A stretch of 64,000 nucleotides of DNA from Cordylochernes scorpioides (GCA_030710605.1 CP092870.1:54139921-54203920); one strand, 5' to 3'. Counted from the first letter of the stretch, positions 54,331-64,000 are shown. The notes: a model not told the origin generated them from the sequence alone. Numbers and translations: made by a program.

Positions 54331-56110
54331 CAAGGGACGAGTTTCTTTTATACAACGATTTATTACAAAACGCTCGAGCTTTCGGGCTGGCCGGCCCTTC
54401 TACAGGAGAAATGTGAAAACATATGGAACATTGAACACTATATAGGGATGAGAGAGACTATTTACATATTAAAAACTATAGGAACTTTGCATATCTATGA
54501 AATGATGAGAGGAATAATTAGCATACCAGGAAATTATGGAAAGGAGAAATCAACATGCATGTTAATAGCTATTGAATGTAGTAGAGTTAGGAATATTTTC
54601 TAATGTCTATGAGGGAGGAGGGGGGATACGCACAGATGGAGGATACAAGGCTACGGGAACAGGGATTGGTAGGCTTCAGGGAGGTCGATGTGTCTATCGA
54701 TGGTATGGAAGCCCTGGGAAACGAGAGCTTCCAAGGTGAGGCGCTGCTGCTTGTTGTATATGCGGCTATAGTGCACAGATGGATTGGCCAGATCGAAAGA
54801 GTGGTTGGAGGTCCGGATGTGTTGATATATGGCTGATTTCTCATCTTGTCTGGAGATGTTTTTGCTGTGCTCCTCTAGTCTTGTCCCTACGCTCCTGCCT
54901 GTCTCACCAACGTAGACAACGTCGCAGTCAGCGCAGGGGATGGACTAGACACAGCCAGACAAGAGAGAAGGGTTATATGGGCTATTGCCTTTTGTGTCTG
55001 GGTTCCTAATGAGGGAGCTGATGTTAGGGGAGTTGGAGTACAGGGTCCTGACTCCAAATTTGCTTAGGGCTCGGGCTATGGAGGAGCTAGTGGGGGAATA
55101 TGGGAGGACACATATGGATTTATATATGGGGTTGGAAGGGGTGTGGTTGGGGTCGTGGAAGTGGCGTAATATGAAAGACTTCGGGTATTGGAATTTAATG
55201 AGATTGGCTATGACTCTATTGGTCTCCATGGTTTTGAAATCAGAGGTGGAACAGTGGGTGTGAACTCGTTTAGATAGGGTTTTGATGGTGTTGATTTTGT
55301 GACTTAGGGGGCAGAAGGAGTTGAAGTGAATATAATTGTGTCTAAACGGATTTTTGTAATGTACTGTGGAGTGGTATCTGGTTGGGGTCCGGATGATTAA
55401 GAAAATCTAAGAATGGGGGGGCGTTGTAAGTTTCGGTTTCATGGGTGAAGGCAAGGTCAGGATGGTAACTAATGAGTTTTGAGAGGATATTTTCAACCTG
55501 GCGTTTTGTGCATATGCAGAACACATCATCTATGTATCTACGCCAAAGGCGGATATCGGATGGAAAATCTGAGGTGATCTGCCTATCTATAGACCGCATA
55601 ACAATATCTGCAGCAGCTGAGGATAGAGGGTTCCCCATTGGGGACCCTTTTATCTGTAGAAAAAACTGGGAGTTGAAAGAGCAGACTGAAGATTGTAAAC
55701 AGAGATGGATGAGTTCTATAATTTTGGAGGAGGTATGATAATCGACATGGGAATCAACTAGAAAGGACCTAAGGGAGTCTACAATTAAATCGTGTGGGAG
55801 GCTAGGGTATAACGACACTACATCAAATGAAACCATGACGAGGTTCGGACAAGGAGGGGTACCATACACATCATCAATGAATGAACTGTTGGAGGTTTAT
55901 TGAGGTAAGGGAATGAGTACCTTTCAGGAGGGACGAGAGGAAAGACGAAATGAACTTGGAGACCGGGGCCATGGGGGATAAGAAGTGGGCCACGATTGGT
56001 CTTAACGGAATTCCGGGCTTGTGGAGCTTGGGCAGGCCATATACATAGGATTCGGTAGCGGTATCAGGGAGAAAGGACTTGTGTTCTTCTGGGGAAAATG
56101 ATCTGGTTTC
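54331..56110 (-). mobile_element. Penelope-like element, 5'-truncated
   Basis: On the minus strand, RT motifs are followed by a GIY-YIG endonuclease, the order specific to Penelope-like elements. After the coding part, a 3' region of about 240 bp ends with CTGTAGAAGGGCCGGCCAGC and CCGAAAGCTCGAG and then an AATAAA-like stretch, the usual kind of Penelope end. The 5' end stops at about 56110 within the N-terminal RT region. No LTR-like partner is present. Confidence 0.85.
54587..56105 (-). pseudogene. Penelope reverse transcriptase and GIY-YIG endonuclease
   Basis: From the right: YGLPKLHKPGIPLRPIV (the Penelope N-terminal RT block, about 56040-55990), VSFDVVSLYPSLP with the first catalytic Asp, KGSPMGNPLSS, and RRYIDDVF with the catalytic YIDD at about 55540. 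Then a connector HFHDPNHTPSNPIY, and the endonuclease CADCDVVYVGETGRSV with TRLEEH (54925-54870), where VYVGETGR takes the place of GIY-(X)-YIG residues. A stop at about 54945 and frameshifts near 55870 and 55370 show that the copy is dead. The length fits the C-terminal 500 or so residues of the family's product. Confidence 0.85.
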
Positions 56111-56194
56111 TTTTCAAAGTTATGTTGATACATTTTATTAAATTATATTGAAAAATTTGGAAATGATTTTTTTGTATCATGAAAAAGTCGAAAT

Positions 56195-56340
56195 TAGTTA
56201 CTTACACTCACTGGTGAGGTTGAATCAGTTGAATCAGGAGCCATTGAAGTAATATTCTCTTCAGAAAAAGTTCCTAACTCGGGATTCGATCCTGGGTCAT
56301 GGCTATCGACGGTTTATACCATTCCTCCAATAATAAATTT
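56195..56340 (-). repeat. tRNA-derived SINE, partial copy 3
   Basis: TTACTTACACTCACTGGTGA, GGAGCCATTGAAG and CGGGATTCGATCCTGGGTCA follow the same order as in the copies at 5250 and 41640. Only the tRNA-like head and the near part of the body are present. Confidence 0.55.
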
Positions 56341-56429
56341 ACCAAATTTGGTTCTAGATCCTTTCTCACATGAATATGCTCATACAGCAAAGTCTTTATA
56401 AACATATTTAGATTCATTATAATCACAAC

Positions 56430-56545
56430 AAATGAAAACTCCGCCTTTGCCGGTCCCAAGCCCGGATGCAAAAGGAGGAGCAGTAACAAGCTCGCTAAAA
56501 AAACCTGGGCGCAGCTGTTCCTACTAATAGTACCCTGTAAGGGCT
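56430..56545. repeat. Short GC-rich repeat fragment
   Basis: AACTCCGCCTTTGCCGGTCC followed by CAAGCCCGGATGC looks like a fragment of a non-LTR element, but there is no coding support. Confidence 0.3.
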
Positions 56546-56570
56546 CCAGGGATACAAAACGAGTCTATAC

Positions 56571-56945
56571 TCCATGTTAGGAGCGGCTGCACATGGCGTC
56601 TGTTCATGTCAGAGGCGGCCATTTTATATTGGAACTAAGTCGGCCTGCTACTGAGTAAGTGCTCCCAGTCTTAATGACAAAGGGGATACAGGATGTACTC
56701 CATGTTAGGAGTGGCTGTACATGGTGTCTGTACCTCATATCAGACATTTCATATTGGAGCTAAGTCGGTGGCCTGCTACTGAGTAAGTGCTCCAAGTCTA
56801 AATGACGAAGGGGGCACAGGATGTACTCCATGTTAGGAGTGGCTGTACATGGTGTCTGTTCCTCATGACAGACATTTCATATTGGAGCTAAGTCGGTGGC
56901 CTGCTACTGAGTAAGTGCTCCCAGTCTTAATGACAAAAGCAGACA
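56571..56945. repeat. Tandem repeat, three units of about 128 bp
   Basis: TCCATGTTAGGAG starts at 56571, 56699 and 56827. Each unit continues with a GGCTG(C/T)ACATGG stretch, a segment TAAGTCGG...CCTGCTACTGAG and GTAAGTGCTCC. Units two and three are very similar, and unit one is more diverged. No frame is kept open through all three. Confidence 0.85.
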
Positions 56946-57418
56946 CGCGTCTACTTCACTCAATCATTATGGAGCTCTACAAGCTTGATACCCTAATATG
57001 ATTGAGTGGAGATAAGAATGAATAAGAAAACAAATGAAGTAACAAAATTAACAGTAATTTTAAGTGAGGTGTAGGTACCCAGGAATTTCTACAAGAAGAA
57101 CAGTGGTTTGTTGAGTGAAGATTGTCCTTTTTTATTTTTGAGGTGATGCAAGGCTTTCAAACAATTTTTCTCTTCTACAGGCTGATTACAATATATAACA
57201 AGAAAAATGAATCCTTTATAAAAAAAAAGTAAATAACTGAAATATTGGGGTGTATACGCATGGGCGTTTTAGACTAAATTGAAGCTGAATATTAAAATAA
57301 ACAAAAATATGATATTTGAAATATATATAATTACATAAATACTTTTTAATAAAATAATTTTCGTAAAAGAGAGATATAGATTGAAACTACTTTATTATAA
57401 TGTCCATATAAAGTTATA
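56946..57418. other. AT-rich stretch with a small palindromic repeat
   Basis: At 56960-57012 CACTCAATCAT and ATGATTGAGTG form an inverted repeat about 35 bp apart. The segment matches 1526-1565 inverted. No gene is seen. Confidence 0.4.
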
Positions 57419-59780
57419 CAGTGGTACCTCGACATACGAGCGCCCCAACATACGAGTTTTTCGAGTTACGAGCCGACGAGCAAGTGATTTTTTGCTTTTA
57501 GTTACGAGCGAAATTCGAGATACGAGTTCGGTTCGGTAGTGTTGAAGTTATTAATCTGTGATTTTAAATGTTTCTTTTCGACCAGTACTTTTGTTTTGTT
57601 TTTGCTTTTCCTAAAATGTTTCTTTCTTTTTCTTCATTATTATTTGTTCTATATGCAAGGCTTTGTTTTTTGAGACTTAAATAAACAAATTCAAGTTTAT
57701 TATATTTGTGTGTGCTTTTAAAGTTAAAACACAACAGGTAGTAACACGCAGTCGCGCCATCACGATCAGTTAGCAGAGTGCTTCCGCTGTGATAAGTTGT
57801 GTTTTGTGTTCGCGTTTTGTGTTGCGTTTAGATTTATAGTTTTAGTTCACATTTATTTTTATAACCATGGATCGGAAGAAAGTTTGTAAAAAGCCAAGTG
57901 CTAAGAAAAATATGATGAGTATTGAATTAAAACGTGAAATTATAGAAAAACATGAGCAAGGTGTTCGAGTTGTTGACTTGTCGAGGCAGTATGGCCGTAG
58001 TACGTCCATGATATGTTCTGTGCTTAAACGGAAGGCGCCGATAAAGAGTGTAACGCCGGCTGAGGGCCTTACGATAATTTTCAAGCTGCGAACCTCCCTT
58101 CATGAAAATATGGAGAAACTGCTGAAGGTGTGGGTGACAAAAAGCAGCTCCAAGGAGATACCTTGACGCAGACCATCATTTGTGAGAAGGCAAGAGCGAT
58201 CTACGAAGATTTGCTGAAGCAAACCCCGCAGACTACCATCGACGAGGCATCGGAAGAGTCATTTAAAGCCAGCCGGGGCTGGTTTGAGAATTTTGAAAAG
58301 AGGAGCGGTATTCACTCCGTTGTCAGACATGGTGAGGCAGCAAGTTCAGATATGAAGGCAGCTGAGGATTACATAAAAACATTTTCCGATCTAATAAAAG
58401 CCCAAGGATAAATCTCTCAGCAAGTCTTCAATTGTGATGAGACAGGGCTGTTCTGGAAAAAGATGCCGAATAGAACATATATAACGGCAGAGGAGAAGAT
58501 GATTCCAGGCCACAAACCTATGAAGGACAGATTGGCTCTAGCACTGTGCGCCAATGCGAGTGGCTACTGCAAGATCAAGCCTCTGCTCGTGTACCATTCG
58601 GAAAACCCCAGAGCATTTAAATCACATAAGATTTTGAAAGAAAAACTGCAAGTTATGTGGAGGTCGAACCCGAAGGCATGGGTCACCAGGAAGTTCTTTG
58701 TGGAGTGGGTAAACCTGGTTTTCGGCCCTACTGTTAAGAAATATCTACAGGAAAATAACCTACCCGTGCAAGCCCTTCTCATCCTCGACAATGCCCCTGC
58801 TCATTCACCAAACCTCGAAGATGACATCCTCGAGGAGTTAAAATTCATAAAGGTTCTCTACTTACCACCCAACACCACTCCTATCCTGCATCCCATGGAT
58901 CAGCAAGTGATTTCTAATTTTAAAAACTATTCACCAAGCATCTGTTTCGGCGCTGCTTTGAAGTGACGGAGAGCACAAACCTCACCCTTCGAGAGTTCTG
59001 GAAGGACCACTTTAATATAGCGATTTGCCTACAAATTATCGATCAGGCCTGGTTGGGAGTGACAACGAGGACCTTGACCTCTGCATGGAAAAAGCTGTGG
59101 CCTGAAGCTGTAGCTGAAAGGATCTATGAATAATTGGAACCCGGTGTTTCAGTAGAGGAAGAGATTGTATCTCTGGGGAAATCCATGGGTTTAGAGGTGG
59201 AAGAGAGAGACGTGAACTAGCTCATCGAGGAGCACACCCAGGAACTGACGACTGAGGAGATACAAGAGTTACAGTCACAGCAGCATACTGAGGTATTGCA
59301 AGTAATTGGTTTTGAGGATTCAGAGGAGGAGGTTATTTCTACAAGTGAGATAAAGGAGATCTTAGGAATGTGGGAGAAAGTTTCACAGTTCGTGGAAAAA
59401 AAAAACACCCAGAAAAAGTTGCAACAGGTCATGCATCTGACCTTTTTAATGACACTTGCCTAACTCATTTCCGGAACATTCTGAGAGGGAGGAAGAAACA
59501 AACCTCCTTGGACATGTTTTTTTCTAAACGGCCTACAGGTGAAAGCGAGAAAAATGTAGCGAAAAAGGCAAAGACCAGTGAGGATATCTAATTTATTTCT
59601 TTACATTATCTTTTTTGTTTTTGTGCAATAAATATTTGATATTTATAAATACGTTTTTATTATTTAAAACCACGTAACAAAAATAACTGGGGTGACATTT
59701 TGGAGGTTGGAACGGATTAATGGTAGTTCAATTGTTTTGTATGGGGAAATTTGCTTCGAGATACGAGTAATTCAATTGAT
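57419..59780 (+). mobile_element. pogo/Tigger DNA transposon, 3' end incomplete
   Basis: The left end CAGTGGTACCTCGACATACG is preceded by TA, as expected for a Tigger terminal repeat. ACGAG motifs continue for about 60 bp. The right end keeps the inner half (TTGCTTCGAGATACGAGTAA at about 59750-59770) but lacks the final GGTACCACTG, so the outer terminus is lost. A transposase pseudogene lies between. Confidence 0.85.
57867..59591 (+). pseudogene. Tigger/Jerky-type transposase (CENP-B HTH, DDE)
   Basis: The start MDRKKVCKKPSAKK is followed by a CENP-B-type helix-turn-helix (IIEKHEQGVRVVDLSRQYG, then STSMICSVLK). A second DNA-binding part follows (IICEKARAIYEDLLKQ, FKASRGWFENFEKRSG). The DDE domain has FNCDETGLFWKKMP (first Asp), LILDNAPAHSPN (second Asp) and YLPPNTTPILHPMDQQVI (the third acidic position). 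Lesions: a frame change at about 58130, a TAA at 58409, a frame change near 58930 and stops at about 59130, 59217 and 59460. The acidic C-terminal tail is typical of the family. Length about 575 residues. Confidence 0.88.
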
Positions 59781-59935
59781 GTGGGCGCAGTCGTTTTGGC
59801 TGAAATAGTAAGGTATTCACACAGGGGAAAATAACGAGGACACAGGATTGGATTGAAATAGGCCAGCGATCAAGGGAGAAAGGGGTGAGACTATGGGGGT
59901 TCTTGACTAAGGCTAGGCTGTTCACATATTGAACA
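59781..59935. other. Short spacer, nothing recognised
   Basis: Unassigned sequence between the Tigger and Helitron ends. Confidence 0.4.
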
Positions 59936-60620
59936 CTAGACGAATGGCCCGGGCAACGCCCGGGTTTTACCCGAGTGCGTATATATTTTAAAAACGTTTT
60001 AATTGAAATACTATTCGTTACAATTATAAATTGGCGCCATGGATGTCACTCTTGTGAAACGTCCCGTTCCAAACTGTGTGTTTTAAATAAAATACTATTC
60101 GTTACAATTATAAATTGGCGCCGTGGATGTCTCTCTTGTGAAACGTCCCGCCCCAAACTGTGTGTGTCTTGAAAATATTAAAATAAAAATGTGAATTTTC
60201 ATAAAGATTTCATCATGTCGATTTTTTTTTTGCATTTCACCTACTAAATCGATAGAGATAATTACATTTGCAACATGAATTATGATGAGATAGCCGTTGC
60301 TCTACATTTTCATTAAGGCGCACATTATTTAGAGAATTGAGCTGCCGGGTAGCATTGTCCTTCTTTCGTTTTACTTGGACTTCCAAACTTTCGTCTAACC
60401 TTCTTTTACGTTGAGATGCTGCAATTTTTTGGAGCCTTTTTGCTCTAGCAGAAATATCCCCATTTTGAGCAGATGCAACATCTTTCTGCTTTAAATTTTC
60501 ATATATTAGCTTATCTTGCTCTGCTTTTGCTTGCTTCCTTTCTTTTTCTGTTTTGTATTTTTTTGGGTCCCATGATGCAGATCTGCGCTGAAATATTTTG
60601 TTTTTATACAACTTTATACA
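59936..60620 (-). mobile_element. Helitron 3' part with internal tandem duplication
   Basis: On the minus strand it ends in CTAG (59936-59939) next to T, with the inner hairpin CCCGGGCGTTGCCCGGG, a perfect 7-bp stem. The block ATACTATTCGTTACAATTAT with TGGATGTC and GTGAAACGTCCCG occurs twice, 85 bp apart (60007 and 60092). The 5' end was not found. It may have continued to beyond 60600, where a Helitron-type coding remnant lies. Confidence 0.65.
60237..60611 (-). CDS. Possible N-terminal exon of a Helitron Rep/helicase
   Basis: A 124-residue frame is highly charged and rich in Arg, Lys, Glu and Gln (KTEKERKQAKAEQDKLIYEN, RAKRLQKIAASQRKRRLDES). Such Arg/Glu-rich repeats are typical of the N-terminus of Helitron-encoded Rep-helicase proteins. 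On the minus strand AAATATTTCAG lies directly before CGCAGATCTGC at about 60594, a good splice acceptor, so the coding part may start there. The frame then ends at a TAG at 60237-60239. It lies in the expected position on the minus strand for a Helitron whose 3' end is at 59936. No Rep or helicase motif remains. Confidence 0.35.
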   Translation of the reverse strand: MYKNKIFQRRSASWDPKKYKTEKERKQAKAEQDKLIYENLKQKDVASAQNGDISARAKRLQKIAASQRKRRLDESLEVQVKRKKDNATRQLNSLNNVRLNENVEQRLSHHNSCCKCNYLYRFSR

Positions 60621-60631
60621 AATTTATTTTT

Positions 60632-60717
60632 ATTCAAATATTAGTGCTTTATAATGGCTATCTCCTTGATGTTACCAATTTAAAAGTTTATTTTCTAATT
60701 TTTGATTGTATAAGAAA
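60632..60717. repeat. 86-bp repeat, copy of 20796-20880
   Basis: From ATTCAAATATTAGTGC to ATTGTATAAG, about 90% identical to 20796-20880 in the same orientation. Unassigned family. Confidence 0.7.
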
Positions 60718-60760
60718 CGTATTTTCATTTAATTATTGTACTTTATGAACGGAAAAATAT

Positions 60761-60835
60761 GTCCAGGGTAGCCTAGTGGTCATGGCATCTGCCCGGTAAG
60801 CGGAAGGTCGTGGGTTCGATTCCCATCCCTTGACA
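60761..60835 (+). tRNA. tRNA-Thr-like gene, anticodon GGT, atypical
   Basis: A cloverleaf can be drawn. The acceptor stem GTCCAGG pairs with CCTTGAC with one mismatch (C-T). The A-box-like part is TAGCCTAGTGGTCATGG. The anticodon arm TCTGC-CCGGTAA-GCGGA gives GGT (Thr). The T arm GTGGGTTCGATTCCCAT is a perfect B box. The discriminator is A, and a run of ten T follows closely. C instead of T at position 33 before the anticodon and the acceptor mismatch are unusual. It may be a pseudogene or the head of a SINE; the downstream sequence is repeated once. Confidence 0.7.
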
Positions 60836-60852
60836 CTTTTTTTTTATCCATT

Positions 60853-61058
60853 CTGACCAAAATCTATCCGTGAACTTCACACAGTGAACTTCACACAGAC
60901 AGAATAAGGCAATTAAATAAGTAGATAATAATAATAATAATTATTATCATTAGATAATGATCATAATGATGATGCGCGCGTTGATGACCAAAATCTATCC
61001 GTGAACTTCACACAGTGAACTTCACACAGACAGAATAAGGCAATTATATAAGTAGATG
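60853..61058. repeat. Direct repeat of about 73 bp downstream of the tRNA-like gene
   Basis: The block TGACCAAAATCTATCCGTGA through AATAAGGCAATTA(A/T)ATAAG occurs at about 60854 and 60985. Within each, GTGAACTTCACACAG is itself doubled. An (ATA)n/(TAA)n patch and an AT-rich palindrome lie between. Confidence 0.8.
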
Positions 61059-61601
61059 GGACTTATCTGGGTGCTGAGAAAGATGGTGGCGAGCTCCAAC
61101 TTGTTGCGATGGTGCCGAGGTCCTGACTCCTTGGCCGGTCCAGGTCCCTAACTTGTTGCGATGGTGCCGAGGTCCTGACTAACTAACTTGAGTCCGAGAT
61201 TCAACTTGTTAACTCCTCAGGGCTCTCATTGGATGATAGTCGTGTCGAGGCCGTCTCTCATTGGATCTTAGCTAGTCCTGCTGGACTCTGATTGGATCTT
61301 AGCTAATCCTTTGTCTTTGTCTTGTTTTAACATGCTCCCGGAAGAAGAGGTTCTTGAACTCAGTTTTATGAGTTCCTGGGTAATAACTTTTGCTTCCTGG
61401 ATAATGAAAACCTGCTAATGATTGTTTCTTCTCTGATGGCCTTTCTCCCAGATTCGCTAAGCCTAGCTTTTATTAAAATCTTTAGATCATACATTGCATA
61501 CATATTGTGGTGGGGTTACATCCAGTTATATACAAATTATGACATATATATAATAAATAAGTAAATAGCATATAATAGTGGAAAAGATAAAATAACACCA
61601 G
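61059..61601. other. Mixed-composition stretch with short duplications
   Basis: AACTTGTTGCGATGGTGCCG with AGGTCCTGACT occurs twice (61098 and 61151). The motif CTCATTGGAT and TCTTAGCTA repeat near 61220-61310. No gene is supported. Confidence 0.45.
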
Positions 61602-62035
61602 CAGAGAGAGCTTCGGCCTTTACGCGTCATAGGCTGGGAAGAAAAAGAAATAAGCGAAGAGATGGGGTTGTAGAAAAGAGCAAAGAGAAAACCATGATAA
61701 TAATTTTCTAAATATTAAAATTAAGCTAAGTAAGAAAAGATAATTTTTTTTGCCCTATCTTCTCTCTTGATGGAAGAAGATTTGTATATATATATATTTT
61801 TTTAATTTTGTGATTTTTTTATAAAGCATATTTTAAAAACAATCTCTCTCTATTGTAAAATGGAGGACACAATACATGACGATATGTTAATTCAATGAAC
61901 CCGAAATATTTACTATTTAAAATTTGAATAGAAAGTGCAGCAAGAGAAAAACAATCTAAAGGAGAAAGCCTAGCGAGGAGTCGGCACTGATCGAATACGG
62001 TAACATATTAATGTTGTCGTGTCCAATTAAGAACA

Positions 62036-62345
62036 TCAGATGTCTCCATGCATCTCTATCACAACAGTCGCAATGTTCTTGGGTGTGTGAAGCTGCTGTT
62101 CTGGGTCAATTTTCTGTTGTTGTTGTGTCCAATGAAGAGCCTCAGATGTCTCCATACATCTCTACCACAACAGTCGCAATGTTCTTGGGTGTGTAAAGCT
62201 GCTGCTCTGAGTCCATGTCAATTTTCTGTTGTCGTTGTCGTTTCAAATGAAGAGCCTCAGATGTCTCCATAGATCTCTATCACAGCAGAAGCAAAGTCCA
62301 CTATCTTGGGAGTGTAAAGCTGCTGTTCTGGGTCCATGTCAATTT
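62036..62345. repeat. Three-unit tandem repeat, about 106-115 bp
   Basis: CAGATGTCTCCAT begins at 62037, 62143 and 62258. Each unit has a TCT(A/C)TCACAAC-like part and AAGCTGCTG(T/C)TCTG. The third unit overlaps the LINE fragment coding sequence, so the LINE C-terminus seems to have been duplicated. Confidence 0.7.
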
Positions 62346-62460
62346 TCTGCAAGGCTGCGGCCATTGCTGGGCATGAGAATATGTAGGTAGGTGTTATTTC
62401 CACACCAGGACAGTTGTTGCATGTCCTGTAGGTTCTTGTGCCATCTGGATGTATTGTCAT
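62257..62460 (-). pseudogene. LINE ORF2 C-terminal fragment
   Basis: The 67-residue minus-strand frame has CNNCPGVEITPTYIFSCPAM near its middle, corresponding to the cysteine-histidine block after RNase H in many non-LTR ORF2 proteins (C--C-----T--HI---CP). His is replaced by Tyr here. The end ASAVIEIYGDI with a stop looks like the natural C-terminus. The upstream part of the element is absent. Confidence 0.55.
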
Positions 62461-62751
62461 TTAATTATCATATTATATTTTATTGTGTCCTCCATTTTTA
62501 CACTAGATTGGTTTTAAAATACGCTTTATAGAAAAAATCACAAAAATTAAAAAACAATTATAAAAATATTATTCATATTTCGCCAAGAGAAAAAATAGGA
62601 ACAAATAACTTCTCTTTCCCTACTTAGCTTGATTTTTATATTTAGAAAATTATTATCCTGGTTATTTTTTGGTCTTTTCTACAAACCTATCTCTTCGCTT
62701 ATTCTTTTTCTACCCTGCCTATGACGTTTAACAGCCAAAGCTCTGCTTGTG

Positions 62752-62844
62752 TTCTTTTTTTAAAAATGATTTTTCACTATTATATGCTATCTACTTATAT
62801 ATATTATTTTGAAAATAGAGCACATATTAATTAAAATATATATA
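62752..62844. other. Short AT-rich spacer
   Basis: AT-rich sequence between the inverted-repeat segment and the first 177-bp MITE. Confidence 0.4.
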
Positions 62845-63021
62845 CAGTTAAACCTGTCTATAGCGCTCCCTCTTGGGATTCACCAAAATAGGGTGCTATA
62901 GAGAGGGGGTGCTATAGACAGGTCACTTTTATTGTAAATCGCTTCGTACTACGTATTTAAAATTGGGCGCTATAGAGAGGAAGGCGCTTTTTAGAGGGGG
63001 CGCTATAGACAGGTTTAACTG
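62845..63021 (+). mobile_element. 177-bp MITE, copy 1
   Basis: Perfect terminal inverted repeats CAGTTAAACCTGTCTATAGC / GCTATAGACAGGTTTAACTG, TA on both sides (62843-62844, 63022-63023) and largely palindromic content. It has no coding capacity and looks like a Tc1/mariner-type MITE. Confidence 0.9.
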
Positions 63022-63023
63022 TA

Positions 63024-63325
63024 TTATATGAAAGATATATAGTTGGTATTAGAGAAGGAGTATTGATAATTAAAAATAAATCATATAAATATTATTTTTA
63101 AGGAATCAAAAATATTTTTTTTCATGTAACAACATAGTGTGTTAACAAGTTCACGCTGTAGCATCGGCAGTTACGCGTCATAGAAGCCGAACATATGAAA
63201 AAAATAGGAAGAATTGAAGGGATTAGGATAAGAAAAAGAACAAAAACAGAAGCATGTTAACCTTTTATCAAACTTTTAAAGGTGAAAAGAAAGAAAATTT
63301 AAATTTTAAAAAGTTTTTCAATATA
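63024..63325. other. AT-rich spacer between the two MITEs
   Basis: Contains a diverged single copy of the outer arm of the 61602-62751 inverted repeat (around TTACGCGTCATAG at about 63171). Nothing else is recognised. Confidence 0.45.
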
Positions 63326-63327
63326 TA

Positions 63328-63504
63328 CAGTTAAACCTGTCTATAGCGCCCCTTCTAAATAGCGCCTCCCTCTCTATAGAGCCCGATTTTAAATACGTAG
63401 TACGATGCGATTTACATTAAAAGTGACCTGTCTATAGCACCCCCTCTCTATTGCACTCTATTTTGGTGAGTCCAAAGAGGGGGCGTTATAGACAAGTTTA
63501 ACTG
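63328..63504 (-). mobile_element. 177-bp MITE, copy 2, opposite orientation
   Basis: Same length and ends as 62845-63021, with TA on both sides (63326-63327, 63505-63506). The internal asymmetry (GATTTACATTAAAAGTGACC here, its complement in copy 1) shows that the copy is inverted. A few substitutions separate the two. Confidence 0.9.
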
Positions 63505-63506
63505 TA

Positions 63507-64000
63507 TATATCAAACAATCCTCATATGTTTAAATTAAACAACAAATTTATAAATAATTCCAACGGTATTATTATATGTATATAAATCATAGTGTGCGAA
63601 TGTTTATATTTCTAATAATACTGGTTTTAATATTGGTATGCATTTTTTTTTATTTAGTATTTTTATTGCCAGACACTTCTTTCTTCTTTACACAGTCCTC
63701 TTTTCCCCCTTTTTTTTCTCTTTTTATCCTTGTTAATATCATATGATTATTCTTTACGACCTAAAATTATTGTAAATATAGACAAGTATTACAATATTGT
63801 AAGTATAGACAAATGTAAAGGCATACATGTATGACAGCGCAAGTGTTGAAATAAATAAATATATATGTGTGGGATTGTTGCGTGCGTGTTGGTGTTGGTT
63901 ATAATCATTTTTATAAAATAAATTTATTTAAATAAAGCCTGGAAATATATAGAGAGGAAAGAAGTAACGGCCGCTGGAAGCAAGTCTTGTTGTTCCAACG
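63507..64000. other. AT-rich end of window, nothing recognised
   Basis: AT-rich sequence without a supported gene or repeat. Confidence 0.45.

Larger units (their letters stand above)
61602..62751. mobile_element. Element or segment with about 275-bp inverted repeats
   Basis: The left arm (61602-61876) and right arm (62479-62751) are reverse complements with moderate divergence. Shared landmarks are GCGTCATAGG / ACGTCATAGG, AAGCGAAGAGAT, TTGTAGAAAAGA, ATAATAATTTTCTAAATAT and ATGGAGGACACAATA. A diverged single copy of the outer arm lies near 63130-63250. Between the arms are a LINE-type coding fragment and a three-unit repeat of about 110 bp. It could be a foldback transposon or two inverted insertions of one repeat. 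Confidence 0.6.

Noticed and set aside
54330..54420. Hammerhead ribozyme at the Penelope 3' end (GAAACTCGTC)
   Set aside because: The needed CTGATGA core and stems are not visible nearby; only a family-type end sequence is supported.

Overview
This is eukaryotic nuclear DNA, most likely from an invertebrate and probably an arthropod. It is AT-rich and gene-poor. The mobile elements are of kinds common in arthropods: Ty3/Gypsy elements with serine-tRNA primer sites, Helitrons, a Penelope-like element, pogo/Tigger, mariner, MITEs and a GC-rich non-LTR element. I cannot name the species. I see no complete conventional host protein gene. Candidate host pieces are two paralogous short exons (2729-3010 + and 43114-43398 -), a GC-rich candidate exon (41390-41500 -), and tRNA genes.

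Layout. 0-9 kb: a miniature LTR element (TRIM, 308-950), the first paralogous exon, an array of eleven 168-bp satellite units (3364-5211), a tRNA-derived SINE and a Helitron. 9-20.5 kb: two LTR retrotransposons side by side in one (TA)n tract. Element A (8989-14819, coding on -) has nearly identical LTRs around a decayed interior. Element B (14838-20524, +) has long gag and pol frames separated by one in-frame UGA. 20.5-25.8 kb: fragments, including a 5'-truncated copy of the GC-rich LINE. 25.8-29.4 kb: a large 20-bp minisatellite, degenerate on the left and homogeneous on the right, interrupted by a Helitron that carries a tRNA-Gly pseudogene. 29.6-34 kb: an old segmental duplication. 35-43 kb: LINE, TRIM, mariner and MITE remnants, plus a Helitron that carries an intact-looking tRNA-Gly(GCC) gene. 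43-54 kb: the second paralogous exon, then a GC-rich APE-type LINE (about 44480-53876) split by a young Gypsy element C (47480-51997, 5-bp target duplication GTGAC). 54-64 kb: a Penelope-like element, a 128-bp tandem repeat, a Tigger transposon, a Helitron end with a possible Rep/helicase N-terminal exon, a tRNA-Thr-like gene, a long inverted-repeat element, and two 177-bp MITEs in opposite orientation.

The window reads as layered mobile-element activity. Elements B and C look youngest from their LTR identity. Element A looks like a non-autonomous element moved in trans. The LINE and DNA transposons are broken. The less ordinary points are the tRNA-Gly gene inside a Helitron, the antisense tRNA-Ser segment downstream of B's LTR, the BEL-like gag joined to a Gypsy pol, and the paired exon paralogs ending at GTGAGT. 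LTR ends, target duplications and terminal inverted repeats were read by eye; family assignments rest on recognised motifs, not on searches.
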